DNA of 64,000 nucleotides from Stutzerimonas stutzeri (GCF_024448955.1 NZ_JAMOIH010000001.1:248001-312000), one strand, 5' to 3'. Positions 49,303 to 60,062 are shown, counted from the stretch's first letter. Translations and numbers: made by a program. Notes: generated by a model from the sequence alone, not told the origin.

Positions 49303-50046
49303 TTAGCTCATGTACATGCCGCCATTCACCGGAACCGTGGCCCCGGTAACGTAGGCAGCACCGTCAGAAGCAAGGAAGGCGACGACCTTGGCAATCTCTT
49401 CCGCCTGCCCAAGGCGACCCAACGGGATCTGCCCCAGCAAAGCGTCACGCTGAGCCTCTGGCAGCTCACGCGTCATGTCTGTATCGATGAAACCTGGCGC
49501 CACGGCATTGACCGTGATACCACGCGAGCCAACCTCACGAGCCAGCGCGCGACTGAAACCCTCGAGCCCGGCCTTGGCCGCGGCGTAGTTTACCTGTCCG
49601 GCGTTACCCATCGCACCTACTACGGAACCAATACTGATGATCCGTCCCCAGCGCGCCTTGGTCATACCGCGCAAAACCCCCTTGGTCAGGCGATAGAGAC
49701 TGCTGAGATTCGTATCGATGACATCGTGCCATTCATCGTCTTTCATTCGCAGCATCAGATTGTCACGAGTAATGCCGGCGTTGTTAACCAGGATGGCCGG
49801 CTGACCAAGATGCTGCTGGATGTGCTCCAGCGTGGCCGCTACCGACTCGTCACGGGAAACATCCAGCACCAGACCGGCACCTTCGATACCGTTCTCCTTG
49901 AGCGTCTCGGCGATGCGCTCAGCTCCGGCAGAAGAAGTCGCCGTGCCGATCACGATGGCGCCCTGACGACCAAGCTCCAACGCGATGGCCTGACCAATAC
50001 CACGACTGGCGCCCGTTACCAGAGCAACCTTGCCTTGCAGATTCAT
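49303..50046 (-). CDS. fabG: 3-oxoacyl-ACP reductase
   Basis: NADPH-dependent SDR of fatty-acid elongation. The 247-aa product has TGASRGIG (about 12-19), NNAGITRDN, active-site Ser in SIGSVVG and YAAAKAG, and ends TVPVNGGMYMS as FabG does. It lies 14 nt after the fabD stop and 190 nt before acpP. Confidence 0.98.
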   Translation of the reverse strand: MNLQGKVALVTGASRGIGQAIALELGRQGAIVIGTATSSAGAERIAETLKENGIEGAGLVLDVSRDESVAATLEHIQQHLGQPAILVNNAGITRDNLMLRMKDDEWHDVIDTNLSSLYRLTKGVLRGMTKARWGRIISIGSVVGAMGNAGQVNYAAAKAGLEGFSRALAREVGSRGITVNAVAPGFIDTDMTRELPEAQRDALLGQIPLGRLGQAEEIAKVVAFLASDGAAYVTGATVPVNGGMYMS

Positions 50047-50060
50047 AGATGTCTCCTTGT

Positions 50061-50999
50061 TCAGACCAGAGCGCCACGAGCGGCGGCAAAGGCCTCCGGG
50101 GTGTCCAGATTATAAGTGTTGATGCCTTTTACGCACCGCTTGTTGAGACCGGAGAGCACCTTGCCCGGGCCGCATTCGACCAACTCGGTCACGCCCTGCG
50201 CATTCAACGCAACAACGGTCTCGACCCAGCGAACGGGACTGTAGAGCTGGGCCAGTAGATCACGCTTGAGCGTATCGAGATCCGAAACGACCGCCGCGCT
50301 GACATTCTGGACCAATGGAATCTCCGGAGCCCGCCAGGCCGCCCCAGTGACGGAATCGGCAAAACGCTCTGCTGCCGGACGCATCAAGTCGCAATGCGAC
50401 GGCACGCTGACCGGCAATGGCATCGCTCGCTTGGCGCCTTTGGTCTTGCAGGCGTCAATCGCACGCTCGACAGCCGCGGCGCTGCCGGCGATCACGACCT
50501 GGCCCGGCGCATTGAAATTGACCGCACTAACGACCTCGCCCTGCGCAGCTTCGCTGCAAGCCGCCAGGACATCCGCGTCTTCCAGTCCAAGTATCGCCGC
50601 CATACCACCGGTGCCGGCCGGAACAGCTTGCTGCATGAGCTGACCACGCAGCTCGACGAGTTTCACCGCATCAGAGAAGGGTAAACTACCTGCCGCGACC
50701 AACGCTGAATATTCGCCAAGGCTGTGCCCGGCGACGAATGCCGGCTTCGCGCCGCCTTCAGCCAACCACAAGCGCCACAGGGCAATCGAGGCAGTGAGAA
50801 TGGCTGGCTGAGTCTTGTCGGTCTGATTCAGATGCTCTTCCGGGCCCTGCTGAGAAAGCGCCCAGAGGTCGTAACCAAGCACCGAAGAGGCCTCGGCAAA
50901 GGTATCGATGATCAGGGACTGCTGTGCGCCGTGCTCGGCGAGCATGCCGAGGGCCTGGGATCCCTGGCCTGGAAAGACGAATGCAAGTGATGCGGACAT
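50061..50999 (-). CDS. fabD: Malonyl-CoA-ACP transacylase
   Basis: Loads malonyl groups onto AcpP. ATG at 50999 (MSASLAFVFPGQGSQALGM) gives 312 aa; GAGAG lies upstream. Active-site Ser is in GHSLGEYSAL, with the catalytic His in VPSHCDLM. It follows plsX by 61 nt. Extension upstream to 51053 rejected as not family-like. Confidence 0.97.
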   Translation of the reverse strand: MSASLAFVFPGQGSQALGMLAEHGAQQSLIIDTFAEASSVLGYDLWALSQQGPEEHLNQTDKTQPAILTASIALWRLWLAEGGAKPAFVAGHSLGEYSALVAAGSLPFSDAVKLVELRGQLMQQAVPAGTGGMAAILGLEDADVLAACSEAAQGEVVSAVNFNAPGQVVIAGSAAAVERAIDACKTKGAKRAMPLPVSVPSHCDLMRPAAERFADSVTGAAWRAPEIPLVQNVSAAVVSDLDTLKRDLLAQLYSPVRWVETVVALNAQGVTELVECGPGKVLSGLNKRCVKGINTYNLDTPEAFAAARGALV

Positions 51000-51060
51000 G
51001 AAAACGGCTCTCTTGTGGGTGTTCGTCAGAATGAATACGCCGCGGGGACGCACCGAATTT

Positions 51061-52131
51061 TCAGTTGGATGGCGAGCTGCCGGCAGCGGTCACATCACCA
51101 GTGCCGCTTATTGACCGATTGGTCACGAGCAGGTGCTCGAGCCGACTATGCAATTGCTCCGGCAGATTATGCTGAACGTCCCGAGCCGCGCGCAGGATCG
51201 CCGACCGGAATCCCTCCGCACCCGCACTACCGTGGCTCTTGACCACGATACCCTGAAGCCCGAGAAAGCTTGCACCGTTGTACTGCGCCGGCCGTAGATC
51301 GGCGCGCAACTGCCGCAACAATGGCAACACCAACGCACCCACCGCACGTGAAACCAACGAGCGGCGGAAAAGCGCTTCGACACGCAAGGCAACCATATGG
51401 GCCAATCCTTCGCTGGACTTGAGCAGGATATTTCCAACAAAGCCATCGCACACCGCCACGTCGGTTTCTCCACGAAACAGCCCGTCGCCCTCGATGAAGC
51501 CTCGATAGTTGATATCGCCAGCTTGCTGCAAAAGCCCAGCGGCCGCTTTGACCTGCTGGTTGCCCTTGATGTCTTCGGTGCCGACATTGAGTAACGAAAC
51601 CCGCGGACGCTCAATACCGAGACTCTCTGCCGCAACCGACCCCATCACCGCGAACTGGTAAAGCTGCTCGGCAGAGCAATCCACATTCGCGCCAAGATCA
51701 AGCAACAAGCAGACACCCTCGATCGTAGGTATTGCGGCCATCATGGCCGGACGATCGACACCAGGCAGCGTTTTCAATACGTGACGAGCAAGCGCCATCA
51801 GGGCACCCGTATTGCCGGCGCTGACACAGGCCTGAGCATGACCGTCACGCACCAACTCCAGCGCAACACGCATGGAAGAGCGCGGCTTGGCACGCAACGC
51901 CTGTGTCGGGCGTTCATCCATGCCAACCACCTCTTCAGCGCTGACAATCGTCAGACGAGCGCGATCCACAGCCGGATGCCTAGCGATGATTTCTTCAAGA
52001 ACGGGAGATTGGCCAACCAGGGCCAGGTGCAGCGAGGGGATTTCAGCCAAGCACTGGAGGCTAGCCGGAACAATGCAGTGGGGACCGAAGTCCCCACCCA
52101 TTGCATCGATCGCTATGATCGGAGCAGACAA
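51061..52131 (-). CDS. plsX: Phosphate acyltransferase PlsX
   Basis: Makes acyl-phosphate from acyl-ACP for phospholipid synthesis. TTG start at 52131 (reading [17 protein letters not shown]), 356 aa, only 3 nt after the rpmF stop. Family motifs [34 protein letters not shown] and [10 protein letters not shown] are present. The non-ATG start downstream of rpmF may lower its translation. Confidence 0.96.
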   Translation of the reverse strand: MSAPIIAIDAMGGDFGPHCIVPASLQCLAEIPSLHLALVGQSPVLEEIIARHPAVDRARLTIVSAEEVVGMDERPTQALRAKPRSSMRVALELVRDGHAQACVSAGNTGALMALARHVLKTLPGVDRPAMMAAIPTIEGVCLLLDLGANVDCSAEQLYQFAVMGSVAAESLGIERPRVSLLNVGTEDIKGNQQVKAAAGLLQQAGDINYRGFIEGDGLFRGETDVAVCDGFVGNILLKSSEGLAHMVALRVEALFRRSLVSRAVGALVLPLLRQLRADLRPAQYNGASFLGLQGIVVKSHGSAGAEGFRSAILRAARDVQHNLPEQLHSRLEHLLVTNRSISGTGDVTAAGSSPSN

Positions 52132-52134
52132 GAT

Positions 52135-52317
52135 TTACTCGTCAGCGCCCTTGTCGATCACTTTACGACCACGGTAGAAACCTTCCGGGGAAACGTGGTG
52201 ACGCAGGTGAACTTCACCGGTGCTCTTTTCCACGGACAGGGCGTTCGGCACGAGCGCGTCGTGCGAGCGACGCATGTCACGGGCGGAACGAGATTTTTTG
52301 TTCTGCTGAACAGCCAT
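52135..52317 (-). CDS. rpmF: 50S ribosomal protein L32
   Basis: 60-aa basic protein, [20 protein letters not shown] at the start and [21 protein letters not shown] at the end. No zinc-knuckle Cys, as usual for pseudomonad L32. It lies between the DUF177 gene and plsX. Confidence 0.98.
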   Translation of the reverse strand: MAVQQNKKSRSARDMRRSHDALVPNALSVEKSTGEVHLRHHVSPEGFYRGRKVIDKGADE

Positions 52318-52328
52318 TGGATCAACTC

Positions 52329-52856
52329 CTAAACGTTTGGGTCACGCTTTAACTGAGCCAGTACGCTGAACGGGTTGGACCGCGATACCTCGTCCTCATT
52401 CGGCTCGGGCTCATCAGGCCCAACCGGCGGCTGGCAAACTTCTTGGTCATGGAGTGGAACAATCGGAAGAGCAAGCAGAAGCTCCTCTTCAACCAGCGCC
52501 AGCAGATCCAACGGATCTTCTCCCACTTCCAGCACGTCATAGCCCTTAGGCAGGTGCTGACTGCTCGCGCCTTCATTCACCACGGCGTAGACGCATTCGC
52601 TGTGAATAGGCAGAACAACCGGCTCCAGACAACGCTGGCAAATCATCGTGACCTCAACATCCAGCGCACTGCGAATCACCACTGTGTGCTGCTCGTCGCG
52701 CCCGAAATCTAAACTGGCGCGCACCACACCCTTGTCATCCTCGAGAGGATCGACGAGACGCTTCAGCTCCGACAATTGCAGCTCACCCTTTAAAGTGGCC
52801 GCTCGGTCAGCGAGCTTGCGCGGTTCAACGTGCGGTGGTATTGGTCCTTTCAACAT
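52329..52856 (-). CDS. yceD: DUF177 / YceD rRNA accumulation protein
   Basis: Family protein required for 23S rRNA accumulation in E. coli and plants. The 175-aa product has the ICQRCLEPV Cys pair (about 72-80) and the acidic ALPIVPLHD region. Start [18 protein letters not shown] agrees with remembered pseudomonad homologues. A consensus promoter lies so close that the leader would be 0-4 nt; no ribosome site precedes the ATG. First gene of rpmF-plsX-fab. Confidence 0.9.
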   Translation of the reverse strand: MLKGPIPPHVEPRKLADRAATLKGELQLSELKRLVDPLEDDKGVVRASLDFGRDEQHTVVIRSALDVEVTMICQRCLEPVVLPIHSECVYAVVNEGASSQHLPKGYDVLEVGEDPLDLLALVEEELLLALPIVPLHDQEVCQPPVGPDEPEPNEDEVSRSNPFSVLAQLKRDPNV

Positions 52857-52865
52857 AAGCGCGGC

Positions 52866-52894
52866 ATTCTAGGGATGCACCCCTCGACTGTCAA
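52866..52894 (-). promoter_or_regulatory. Strong sigma-70 promoter of the yceD-rpmF-plsX-fab operon
   Basis: On the minus strand a perfect TTGACA (52894-52889), 17 nt, then TAGAAT (52871-52866). The predicted start is at 52860-52856, at or just before the A of the DUF177 ATG, which implies a nearly leaderless mRNA. Confidence 0.82.
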
Positions 52895-52958
52895 AGGAAT
52901 TCAATCCCACAATCGAGCGTAGCCGACCGGCAACCAGACACCATATAAAGGAAGAAAA

Positions 52959-53537
52959 ATGCGCCGCTTGCTTCTCGCCTCCAGCTCGCCCTATCGACGC
53001 GAACTGCTTTCACGATTGCGGCTGACTTTCGACTGCAGCGCCCCGCAAGTAGATGAAACCGCACACCCAGGCGAGCTACCCGAACATCTGGTATGCCGAT
53101 TGGCCAGTGAAAAGGCTCGAGCCTTGGCAGCCACCCACCCGGATCATTTGATCATCGGCTCCGACCAAGTCGCCGTCTTGGGACAACGAATCCTAGGCAA
53201 ACCTCACACATTCGAACGAGCAAAGCAGCAACTGCGAGCCTGCAGCGGCAAAAGCGTAAGCTTTTTGACAGGACTGGCACTACTGGACAGCCGAAGCGGA
53301 GCCATCCAGGTCGACTGCACGCCGTTTACGGTGCACTTTAGAGAGCTCAACGATCAGCAGATCGAGCGCTACCTGCAAGCCGAACAGCCCTTTGACTGCG
53401 CGGGCAGCTTCAAGGCTGAAGGACTGGGGGTTAGCCTGTTCCAAGCCATGGAAGGCCTCGATGCCACGAGCCTGATCGGGCTCCCGCTGATTCGATTGGT
53501 CGACATGCTCAATAACGCTGGAATAGAGGTGCCCTAA
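52959..53537 (+). CDS. Maf/YceF-family nucleotide pyrophosphatase
   Basis: House-cleaning pyrophosphatase; the YceF subgroup prefers m7GTP. The 192-aa product starts MRRLLLASSSPYRRELLSRL (Maf motif) and has Asp/Glu pocket residues PQVDETAHPGE and LIIGSDQVAVL. AAGGAAGA precedes the ATG. Divergent from the DUF177 gene and convergent with sppA. Confidence 0.93.
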   Translation: MRRLLLASSSPYRRELLSRLRLTFDCSAPQVDETAHPGELPEHLVCRLASEKARALAATHPDHLIIGSDQVAVLGQRILGKPHTFERAKQQLRACSGKSVSFLTGLALLDSRSGAIQVDCTPFTVHFRELNDQQIERYLQAEQPFDCAGSFKAEGLGVSLFQAMEGLDATSLIGLPLIRLVDMLNNAGIEVP

Positions 53538-53540
53538 CAG

Positions 53541-54536
53541 CTAGCGCAGCTGCGGCCCCTGAAACCCCATCCACATGGCCAGCTGTGAACCGACGCTAGC
53601 ACCCAGCTTCTTCGTGAAACGGTCCAGAGCGGAATCTTTGACGGTGAAGTCCATCAGCTCTTCCTCTCCGATCACCTCGCGCGCAACGTAGCTGGTGCTT
53701 CCAAGCCCGTCGATCAGGCCAAGCTCCAGCGCCTGCTCACCAGACCAGATAAGTCCGGAAAACAGCTCGGGATGCTCAGCAACCTGTAAACGATCTCCGC
53801 GACCCCGCTTGACGCTTTCGATGAACTGGCGATGAGTAGTTCCCAGCACACCCCGCCAGAATTCGGTTTCCTCCGGCTTTTCAGGCTGGAACGGATCAAG
53901 AAACGCCTTGTGCTCACCCGAGGTGTAGACCCGGCGCTCCACCCCAAGCTTATCCATCGTTTCGACGAATCCGAAGGTAGCCGCCGTGACTCCTATGGAG
54001 CCGACCAGGCTCGACTTGTCCGCATAGATTTCATCCGCGGCGCTAGCGATGTAGTAGGCGCCCGATGCACCCAGATCGGTAATCACCGCATAGACCTTGA
54101 CGGCAGGATATTCGCCACGCAACCGGCGAATCTCGTCGTAAATGTAGCCAGACTGCACTGGGCTACCGCCCGGGCTATTGATCCGCAACACCACGCCCCT
54201 AGTGCTGGAATCTTCGAAGGCCGCTCTCAGCGCCCCAACAATATTGTCCGCACTCGCCGACTCCTCATCGGCAATCATTCCACGGACATTGATCACCGCA
54301 GTATGGCTACCGCTCGCACCTTTGCCGTCACCGACCTGCAACAACGGGGAGAACAGCAAAAGCGCGCCAAAGAGATAGATGAAAGTCAACAGCTTGAAGA
54401 ATATTCCCCAGCGCCGTGCTCGCCGCTGCTCCTGCACACCAGCAAGCAAGGTCTTTTCCAGTACCTTCCAGCTGTTGCGCTCTTCCTTGTCCTTAGCCTC
54501 GGCCACGGGCGCGCCCCATTCATCCGACATATTCAA
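53541..54536 (-). CDS. sppA: S49-family signal peptide peptidase SppA
   Basis: Membrane serine protease that clears cleaved signal peptides. The 331-aa product has an N-terminal cytosolic segment, one membrane helix (about 46-66) and the protease domain with LRINSPGGSPVQSG, catalytic Ser in LGASGAYYIAS and Lys in YADKSSLVGSIG. This is the short SohB/SppA36-like form, about half the size of E. coli SppA. Its start overlaps the HAD gene stop by 17 nt. Confidence 0.93.
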   Translation of the reverse strand: MNMSDEWGAPVAEAKDKEERNSWKVLEKTLLAGVQEQRRARRWGIFFKLLTFIYLFGALLLFSPLLQVGDGKGASGSHTAVINVRGMIADEESASADNIVGALRAAFEDSSTRGVVLRINSPGGSPVQSGYIYDEIRRLRGEYPAVKVYAVITDLGASGAYYIASAADEIYADKSSLVGSIGVTAATFGFVETMDKLGVERRVYTSGEHKAFLDPFQPEKPEETEFWRGVLGTTHRQFIESVKRGRGDRLQVAEHPELFSGLIWSGEQALELGLIDGLGSTSYVAREVIGEEELMDFTVKDSALDRFTKKLGASVGSQLAMWMGFQGPQLR

Positions 54537-55209
54537 CTACCTCGAGAGCCGTATCAGCGGAGCACAGCCAGTCACCGAGCTCCGAAAAGTGATTGATGGA
54601 CATGCACGGCGCACAGGCCTGCAAGACCTCAAGGGTCTGCGCACCATAGGAGACAGCGACACTGTCGACCCCTGCCCGCCTGGCCATCTCAAGATCGAAC
54701 AACGAGTCCCCGATCATCAAGGCCCGTTCAGGACGGACGCCGCAGTGCGCCAGAATCTCGTGAATCATCAACGGATCAGGCTTGCTCGCGGTCTCATCCG
54801 CGCAGCGGGTCACATCGAAAAAATCGCTCCAACCCTGACCTGCGAGCACCCTATCCAGCCCGCGCCGCCCTTTTCCAGTCGCAACGGCGAGCAGGTGCCC
54901 CTGCTCGCGCAACTGCTGCAATGCCAGCGCGACTCCCGGATAGAGTACCGATGGCTCAGCTTCCAGTAGAAGATAATGATCGGCATAGGCACGACGAAAC
55001 GCCTCGACCGTTTTCGCATCCGTCACATGCGGATACAGCGCGGCGATCGCCTCGGGCAAACCGAGCCCGATGATGCCCTTGATGATGACTTCGTCGAGGG
55101 CGGGCAGGCTACAGTTCGCCGCCGCGACGGAAATCGACTGGACGATACGCCCGATCGAGTCCACCAGGGTTCCATCCCAGTCGAAGATCAACAGATCGTA
55201 TCTATTCAC
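54520..55209 (-). CDS. HAD-family phosphatase (phosphoglycolate-phosphatase-like)
   Basis: GTG start at 55209 (reading [19 protein letters not shown]) has GAGAGG upstream; 229 aa. HAD motifs: [20 protein letters not shown] and [14 protein letters not shown]. It overlaps the rluC stop by 8 nt and sppA by 17 nt, so rluC-HAD-sppA form a tight unit. The substrate may be phosphoglycolate, but other sugar phosphates are possible. Confidence 0.92.
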   Translation of the reverse strand: MNRYDLLIFDWDGTLVDSIGRIVQSISVAAANCSLPALDEVIIKGIIGLGLPEAIAALYPHVTDAKTVEAFRRAYADHYLLLEAEPSVLYPGVALALQQLREQGHLLAVATGKGRRGLDRVLAGQGWSDFFDVTRCADETASKPDPLMIHEILAHCGVRPERALMIGDSLFDLEMARRAGVDSVAVSYGAQTLEVLQACAPCMSINHFSELGDWLCSADTALEVVEYVG

Positions 55210-56155
55210 CAAGCCTCTCCAGCGTTCGCGCCCAGGTATCATCGACCGGCGCTTCCAGGCTCAGTTCGCCGCCGTCCGGCAGTGGCACCGTCAAGGCATA
55301 GGCATGGAGAAACAAACGCTTGCCGCCCAGCTCACGGATGACTCTGGAGAATTCTTCATCGCCATATTTGCTGTCTCCGGCGATGCCATGACCGGCATGA
55401 CGCGCGTGCACACGGATTTGATGAGTACGCCCCGTCACCGGCTTAGCCTCGACCAGCGTGGCAAAGTCACCGAAACGACGTAGCACACGGAAAAGCGTCA
55501 GCGCCTCCTTGCCCTCCTCGGTGACCTCGACCATCCGCTCACCTGAGCGCAGGGTATTTTTCAGCAGCGGTGCATTCACCTGCTTCTTGCCGGTATCCCA
55601 GCGGCCACGCACCAGTGCCATGTAGCGCTTGTCGACACCATCTCCGCGCAGCGCCTGATGCAGATGGCGCAACATGCTGCGTTTTTTGGCAATCATCAGC
55701 AGCCCAGACGTATCCCGATCCAGGCGATGCACCAATTCCAGCTCCTTTGCGTCCGGGCGCAGCTGGCGCAACGCTTCGATGACACCAAAGCTGAGACCGC
55801 TGCCACCATGCACCGCGATCCCCGCAGGCTTGTTCAGCACGATCAGCGCCTTGTCTTCGTAGACGATCGCTGCTTCCAGCCGCTCGAGCAGCCCCTGCGC
55901 CAGCGGAACCGGCTCGTCCCGCTCTGACAGCCGAAGCGGCGGCACACGAACGACGTCACCCGCCTGGAGTTTGTATTCGGGCTTGATCCGCCCCTTGTTC
56001 ACACGCACCTCGCCTTTACGCAGGATGCGGTAAATCAGCGTCTTGGGCACGCCCTTGAGCTGAGTACGGAGAAAATTGTCGATGCGCTGGCCGGCAAGCT
56101 CCGGCGAGACCTCGAGCAGTTGCACGCCGGAGATCTGAGAGGGGGTATTGGTCAT
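55202..56155 (-). CDS. rluC: 23S rRNA pseudouridine synthase RluC
   Basis: Makes pseudouridine at 955, 2504 and 2580 of 23S rRNA (E. coli numbering). ATG at 56155 ([16 protein letters not shown]) gives 317 aa. An S4 domain (about 25-85) precedes the catalytic domain with Asp in [13 protein letters not shown]. It is divergent from rne across a 549-nt gap, the usual rluC-rne arrangement. Confidence 0.96.
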   Translation of the reverse strand: MTNTPSQISGVQLLEVSPELAGQRIDNFLRTQLKGVPKTLIYRILRKGEVRVNKGRIKPEYKLQAGDVVRVPPLRLSERDEPVPLAQGLLERLEAAIVYEDKALIVLNKPAGIAVHGGSGLSFGVIEALRQLRPDAKELELVHRLDRDTSGLLMIAKKRSMLRHLHQALRGDGVDKRYMALVRGRWDTGKKQVNAPLLKNTLRSGERMVEVTEEGKEALTLFRVLRRFGDFATLVEAKPVTGRTHQIRVHARHAGHGIAGDSKYGDEEFSRVIRELGGKRLFLHAYALTVPLPDGGELSLEAPVDDTWARTLERLGE

Positions 56156-56182
56156 CCGCGGATGATAGCAATTTTCCCTTAT

Positions 56183-56211
56183 TTGAAGCACCGAAACATT
56201 ACTGTTATAGT
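56183..56211 (+). promoter_or_regulatory. Sigma-70 promoter of rne
   Basis: TTGAAG (56183-56188), 17 nt, TATAGT (56206-56211). Predicted start near 56218, giving an rne leader of about 487 nt. A similar long leader mediates autoregulation of rne in E. coli. Confidence 0.7.
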
Positions 56212-56217
56212 CCAGAC

Positions 56218-56704
56218 GCCGCCAAAAGCGGCCAAGTCGAGGGATGCCAGCGAAACCGCCATTCCCGACTCAGCACTGTTCGAGGACGTGAGGCCGTCCG
56301 ACGGAGCTTCTCTCAGTAGCAGAGGCACCGAAACAAGCCTTGAAGACATGATGCGTGCCCCCGCTGGGGAATCGCGATAATCGATAACCCGCTCCCGGAC
56401 TCTGTGAGCGGCACCCGATTTTCAAAGTATGAGTGTTGGGTGGAGATGCACAGCCATCGGATTGCGTAGCAAAGGCTTTCACAGACGCTTCATTTCGTCC
56501 GCTACCGATTGCTGATTCCTCCTCCCCGAACAATTGCCTCTGTTCCGACAGAAGCAGGAGACGTCGTCGCGACGCCGGCCCAACTGGCCTCACATCGCTG
56601 GACACTGGAGTGCCTTACAACCATTCCTGACTCACCTGACACCGACCGCGAGAGTCGTGTGTGCCGAACGCCGTTTCCGCTGCCCTGGAAACCGACGGTA
56701 CTAC
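56218..56704 (+). promoter_or_regulatory. Long 5' leader of rne
   Basis: About 490 nt between the predicted start of transcription and the rne ATG without a supported gene. In E. coli the rne leader folds into hairpins (hp2) through which RNase E represses its own mRNA. I can see GC-rich self-complementary patches (for example near 56283-56305 and 56640-56680) but did not fold the RNA. Open frames here are continuations of the rne frame or unsupported. Confidence 0.55.
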
Positions 56705-59700
56705 ATGAAAAGAATGCTGATTAACGCAACTCAACCCGAAGAGTTGCGTGTTGCACTGGTCGACGGCCAGCGCCTGTTCGATCTCGATATCGAATCTGGC
56801 GCCCGCGAGCAGAAGAAGGCCAACATCTATAAGGGTAAGATCACTCGCGTCGAGCCCAGCCTTGAAGCCGCTTTCGTTGATTTCGGCGCCGACCGCCACG
56901 GCTTCCTCCCCCTCAAGGAAATTTCCCGCGAGTACTTCAAAAAGGCTCCGGAAGGCCGCGTTAATATCAAGGACGTTCTGAGCGAAGGCCAGGAAGTCAT
57001 CGTCCAGGTCGAGAAGGAAGAGCGCGGCAACAAGGGCGCTGCTCTGACCACTTTCATCAGCCTGGCTGGCCGCTATCTGGTACTGATGCCGAACAACCCG
57101 CGAGCAGGCGGCATCTCCCGCCGCATCGAGGGCGAAGAGCGTAACGAGCTTCGCGAAGCGTTGAACGGCCTCAACGTACCCGCTGACATGGGGCTGATCG
57201 TCCGCACCGCCGGCCTCGGCCGCTCCAGTGAAGAAATGCAATGGGACCTGGATTACCTTCTGCAGCTATGGAGCGCAGTCAAGGAAGCCTCCCAGGATCG
57301 CCCCGCTCCTTTCCTGATCTACCAGGAATCCAACGTCATCATCCGCGCCATCCGCGACTATCTGCGCCAGGACATTGGCGAGGTGTTGATCGACAGCGTC
57401 GAAGCGCAGAACGAAGCCCTTTCGTTCATCCAGCAAGTGATGCCGCAGTACGCCAGCAAGATCAAGCTGTACGAAGACAGCGTGCCGCTGTTCAACCGCT
57501 TCCAGATCGAAAGCCAGATCGAGACCGCCTTCCAGCGCGAAGTGAAGTTGCCGTCCGGCGGATCCATCGTCATCGACCCCACCGAAGCTCTGGTGTCCAT
57601 CGACATCAACTCGGCACGCGCCACCAAGGGCGGCGATATCGAGGAAACCGCTCTACAGACCAACCTGGAAGCAGCCGAGGAGATCGCTCGTCAGCTGCGT
57701 CTGCGCGACATCGGCGGTCTTATCGTCATCGACTTCATCGACATGACCCCGGCGAAGAATCAGCGCGCCGTGGAAGAAAAGGTTCGTGAGGCCCTCGAAG
57801 CCGACCGCGCGCGCATTCAGGTCGGTCGCATCTCGCGCTTCGGCCTGCTGGAAATGTCGCGCCAGCGCCTGCGCCCATCGCTCGGCGAAACCAGCGGCAT
57901 CGTCTGCCCTCGTTGCAACGGACAAGGCATCATCCGTGACGTCGAGTCACTGTCCCTGGCCATCCTGCGCCTGATAGAAGAGGAAGCACTCAAGGACCGC
58001 ACCGCCGAAGTTCGCGCCCGCGTGCCCTTCCAGGTTGCCGCCTTCCTGCTTAACGAAAAGCGCAACGCCATTACCAAGATCGAACTGCGCACCCGCGCGC
58101 GGATCTTCATTCTGCCGGACGATCACTTGGAAACGCCGCACTTCGAAGTGCAGCGTTTGCGTGACGACAGCCCGGAAATCGTCGCCGGCCAGGCCAGCTA
58201 CGAGATGAGCCCGACCGAGGTCGAGGAAGCTCAGCCAGTTAGTTCTACGCGTACGCTGGTTCGCCAGGAAGCCGCAGTGAAAACTGCACCACAGCGCACC
58301 GCTCCTGCACCGACGCCCGCCCCCGCGCCAGTAGCAGCTGCGCCTGCCGCGCCAGAGCCGAGCCTGTTCAAGGGGCTGGTCAAGTCCCTGGTTGGCCTCT
58401 TCGCCGGCAAGCAGGAAGCACCGACGGTCGAAGCTGAGAAGAAACCTGCCGCGAGCAGCCGCCCGCAACGCAACGATGAGCGCCGTAGCGGTCGTCAACA
58501 AAACCGCCGTCGCGACGCACGCGGTAATCGTGACGAAGAGCGCAAGCCACGCGAGGAACGTGCTCCACGCGAAGAGCGCGCCCCTCGTGAAGAACGCCCG
58601 GCCCGCGAAGAGCGTCAGCCGCGCCCGCCACGCGAAGAGCGCAAGCCACGCGAAGCCCGTGAGCCGATCGAGGCCAACGATAGTCCTTCGCAGCAGCAGC
58701 CACGCCGCGAACGCACCCCTCGTGAAGATCGTCAGCCCCGCGAAGAGCGCAAGCGCGAACTGCGCGCACCGCTCGACGAGCCAACGCAGACCGCTCCAAA
58801 CGCCGGCACCAGTGAGGAAACCACCGAGCGTAAGCCGCGCCCGCCTCGCGAAGAGCGCAAGCCGCGCGCGGAGCAAAGCGTGAGCGCGGAGGAGTTGCAA
58901 CAAAACGAAACGGCTGAAAACTCCCAGGACGAGCAGGATTCAACCGAGAGCGGTGATCGCCCACGGCGCCGTTCCCGTGGCCAGCGTCGTCGCAGCAACC
59001 GCCGTGATCGTCAGCGCGACGCCAATGGAAACGAGATCGACGGCGAAAGCGAGACCACCACGGCCGAAGTCAACGAAAGCAATGCTCCGGTGAAATCCGA
59101 GCAGGTTGCCATTGCCGCGACCGCAGCGGCTCTCGCTGCGAACACGGCCGACACCGATACGGCGCCAGCTGTAGCCCAGGCAGACGTCGAGGCTGCTCCG
59201 CAAGCACCGATACAAGCTGAAACGGCCAACGAGACCGTTGCCGAAACTGAAGTAGTCGAGCCAGCCGAAAGCGTCGCACCGATTGTTCAAGCTGACGCCG
59301 CTGAGGTGGTCGCTGCGCAAGCCGAGCCAGCGCCTGCCCCACAGATAGCCAGACAGCCCGAGCCGACCATCAGTGAGCCTAAGGTTATCGAAGCAGCCGC
59401 ACCTGTCGCCGAGCAGCCCGCTCCGGCGCCGATCGAGCCGGTACCCGCCCCGACTATGACCGGTCGCGCGCCTAATGATCCGCGCGAGGTACGCCGTCGC
59501 CGCCTCGAGCAGGAGCGTCTGGCAAAGGAAGCCGCTGAATCCGAAGCAAAAGCTGCCGAAACTCGAGCTCCGGCTGCGACTGAAACTCAAGCCGAAGCAG
59601 ACCTGGCCAGCCCGGAGATCGTGAGCGCACCAGTTGGCGATGCACCAGCCGAACAAACGGCTAACGCAGCCAGCGGCGATGAGGAAAAGACTGCTGAAGC

Positions 59701-59863
59701 CACTCAACAACCTGAGCAGTTCACGGCAGAGCCTGAAGTCGAACAAGTCTCCGCCGAGACCACGCAGCCCGAGGCAGAGCCGTTCAAGCCCGCCACGCAA
59801 GCGGAGCCTGAGGTGGCTGACGAAGCCGACGAGCAGGACGACGACAAAAAGCGTCAGAGCTGA
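56705..59863 (+). CDS. rne: Ribonuclease E
   Basis: Endonuclease that starts mRNA decay and processes rRNA/tRNA, and scaffolds the degradosome. ATG at 56705 ([21 protein letters not shown]) gives 1052 aa. S1 domain about 35-120; catalytic Asp in [14 protein letters not shown] and [12 protein letters not shown]; zinc-link CPRCNGQG (about 400-410). The C-terminal half (from about 510) is disordered: Pro/Ala stretch, then an arginine-rich block of REERxPREER-type repeats (58541-58870) that should bind RNA, then acidic Ala/Glu/Pro sequence. Partner-binding microdomains could not be assigned. Confidence 0.97.
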   Translation: MKRMLINATQPEELRVALVDGQRLFDLDIESGAREQKKANIYKGKITRVEPSLEAAFVDFGADRHGFLPLKEISREYFKKAPEGRVNIKDVLSEGQEVIVQVEKEERGNKGAALTTFISLAGRYLVLMPNNPRAGGISRRIEGEERNELREALNGLNVPADMGLIVRTAGLGRSSEEMQWDLDYLLQLWSAVKEASQDRPAPFLIYQESNVIIRAIRDYLRQDIGEVLIDSVEAQNEALSFIQQVMPQYASKIKLYEDSVPLFNRFQIESQIETAFQREVKLPSGGSIVIDPTEALVSIDINSARATKGGDIEETALQTNLEAAEEIARQLRLRDIGGLIVIDFIDMTPAKNQRAVEEKVREALEADRARIQVGRISRFGLLEMSRQRLRPSLGETSGIVCPRCNGQGIIRDVESLSLAILRLIEEEALKDRTAEVRARVPFQVAAFLLNEKRNAITKIELRTRARIFILPDDHLETPHFEVQRLRDDSPEIVAGQASYEMSPTEVEEAQPVSSTRTLVRQEAAVKTAPQRTAPAPTPAPAPVAAAPAAPEPSLFKGLVKSLVGLFAGKQEAPTVEAEKKPAASSRPQRNDERRSGRQQNRRRDARGNRDEERKPREERAPREERAPREERPAREERQPRPPREERKPREAREPIEANDSPSQQQPRRERTPREDRQPREERKRELRAPLDEPTQTAPNAGTSEETTERKPRPPREERKPRAEQSVSAEELQQNETAENSQDEQDSTESGDRPRRRSRGQRRRSNRRDRQRDANGNEIDGESETTTAEVNESNAPVKSEQVAIAATAAALAANTADTDTAPAVAQADVEAAPQAPIQAETANETVAETEVVEPAESVAPIVQADAAEVVAAQAEPAPAPQIARQPEPTISEPKVIEAAAPVAEQPAPAPIEPVPAPTMTGRAPNDPREVRRRRLEQERLAKEAAESEAKAAETRAPAATETQAEADLASPEIVSAPVGDAPAEQTANAASGDEEKTAEATQQPEQFTAEPEVEQVSAETTQPEAEPFKPATQAEPEVADEADEQDDDKKRQS

Positions 59864-59905
59864 TAGCCACAGCTGTTGAAGCCCTGCATGCAGGGCGTCC
59901 AACTG

Positions 59906-59935
59906 AAAAGCCCCGGTTTCTAGCCGGGGCTTTTT
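59906..59935 (+). terminator. Intrinsic terminator after rne
   Basis: AAAAGCCCCGG-TTTCTAG-CCGGGGCTTTTT, 43 nt past the rne stop, symmetric enough to work both ways. A perfect palindrome GCCCTGCATGCAGGGC (59881-59896) precedes it. Confidence 0.92.
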
Positions 59936-59990
59936 ATTTGAGCGGCTTCGCTGCGAGCAGGCTAGCCGCTAAGCATTCAGGCTCGCCAAA

Positions 59991-60024
59991 ATGACGAACC
60001 CCACGCTCAGTGGGGTTTCGTCAT
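59991..60024 (-). terminator. Hairpin downstream of the csbD-like gene
   Basis: ATGACGAACCCCAC (59991-60004) pairs with GTGGGGTTTCGTCAT (60010-60024) with one bulge and a 5-nt loop. Transcribed leftward the stem is followed by TTTTGG, so it can end the csbD-like transcript. A smaller CCGC-GCGG hairpin lies at about 60033-60046. Confidence 0.75.
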
Positions 60025-60062
60025 TCAGCTATCCCGCAAGGAGCGGGGTTCTCATGGCGTCA

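Noticed and set aside
58541-58870. Regular repeats in rne as a possible array or mobile repeat
   Set aside because: They are in-frame coding repeats of an arginine-rich protein tail, not an array.
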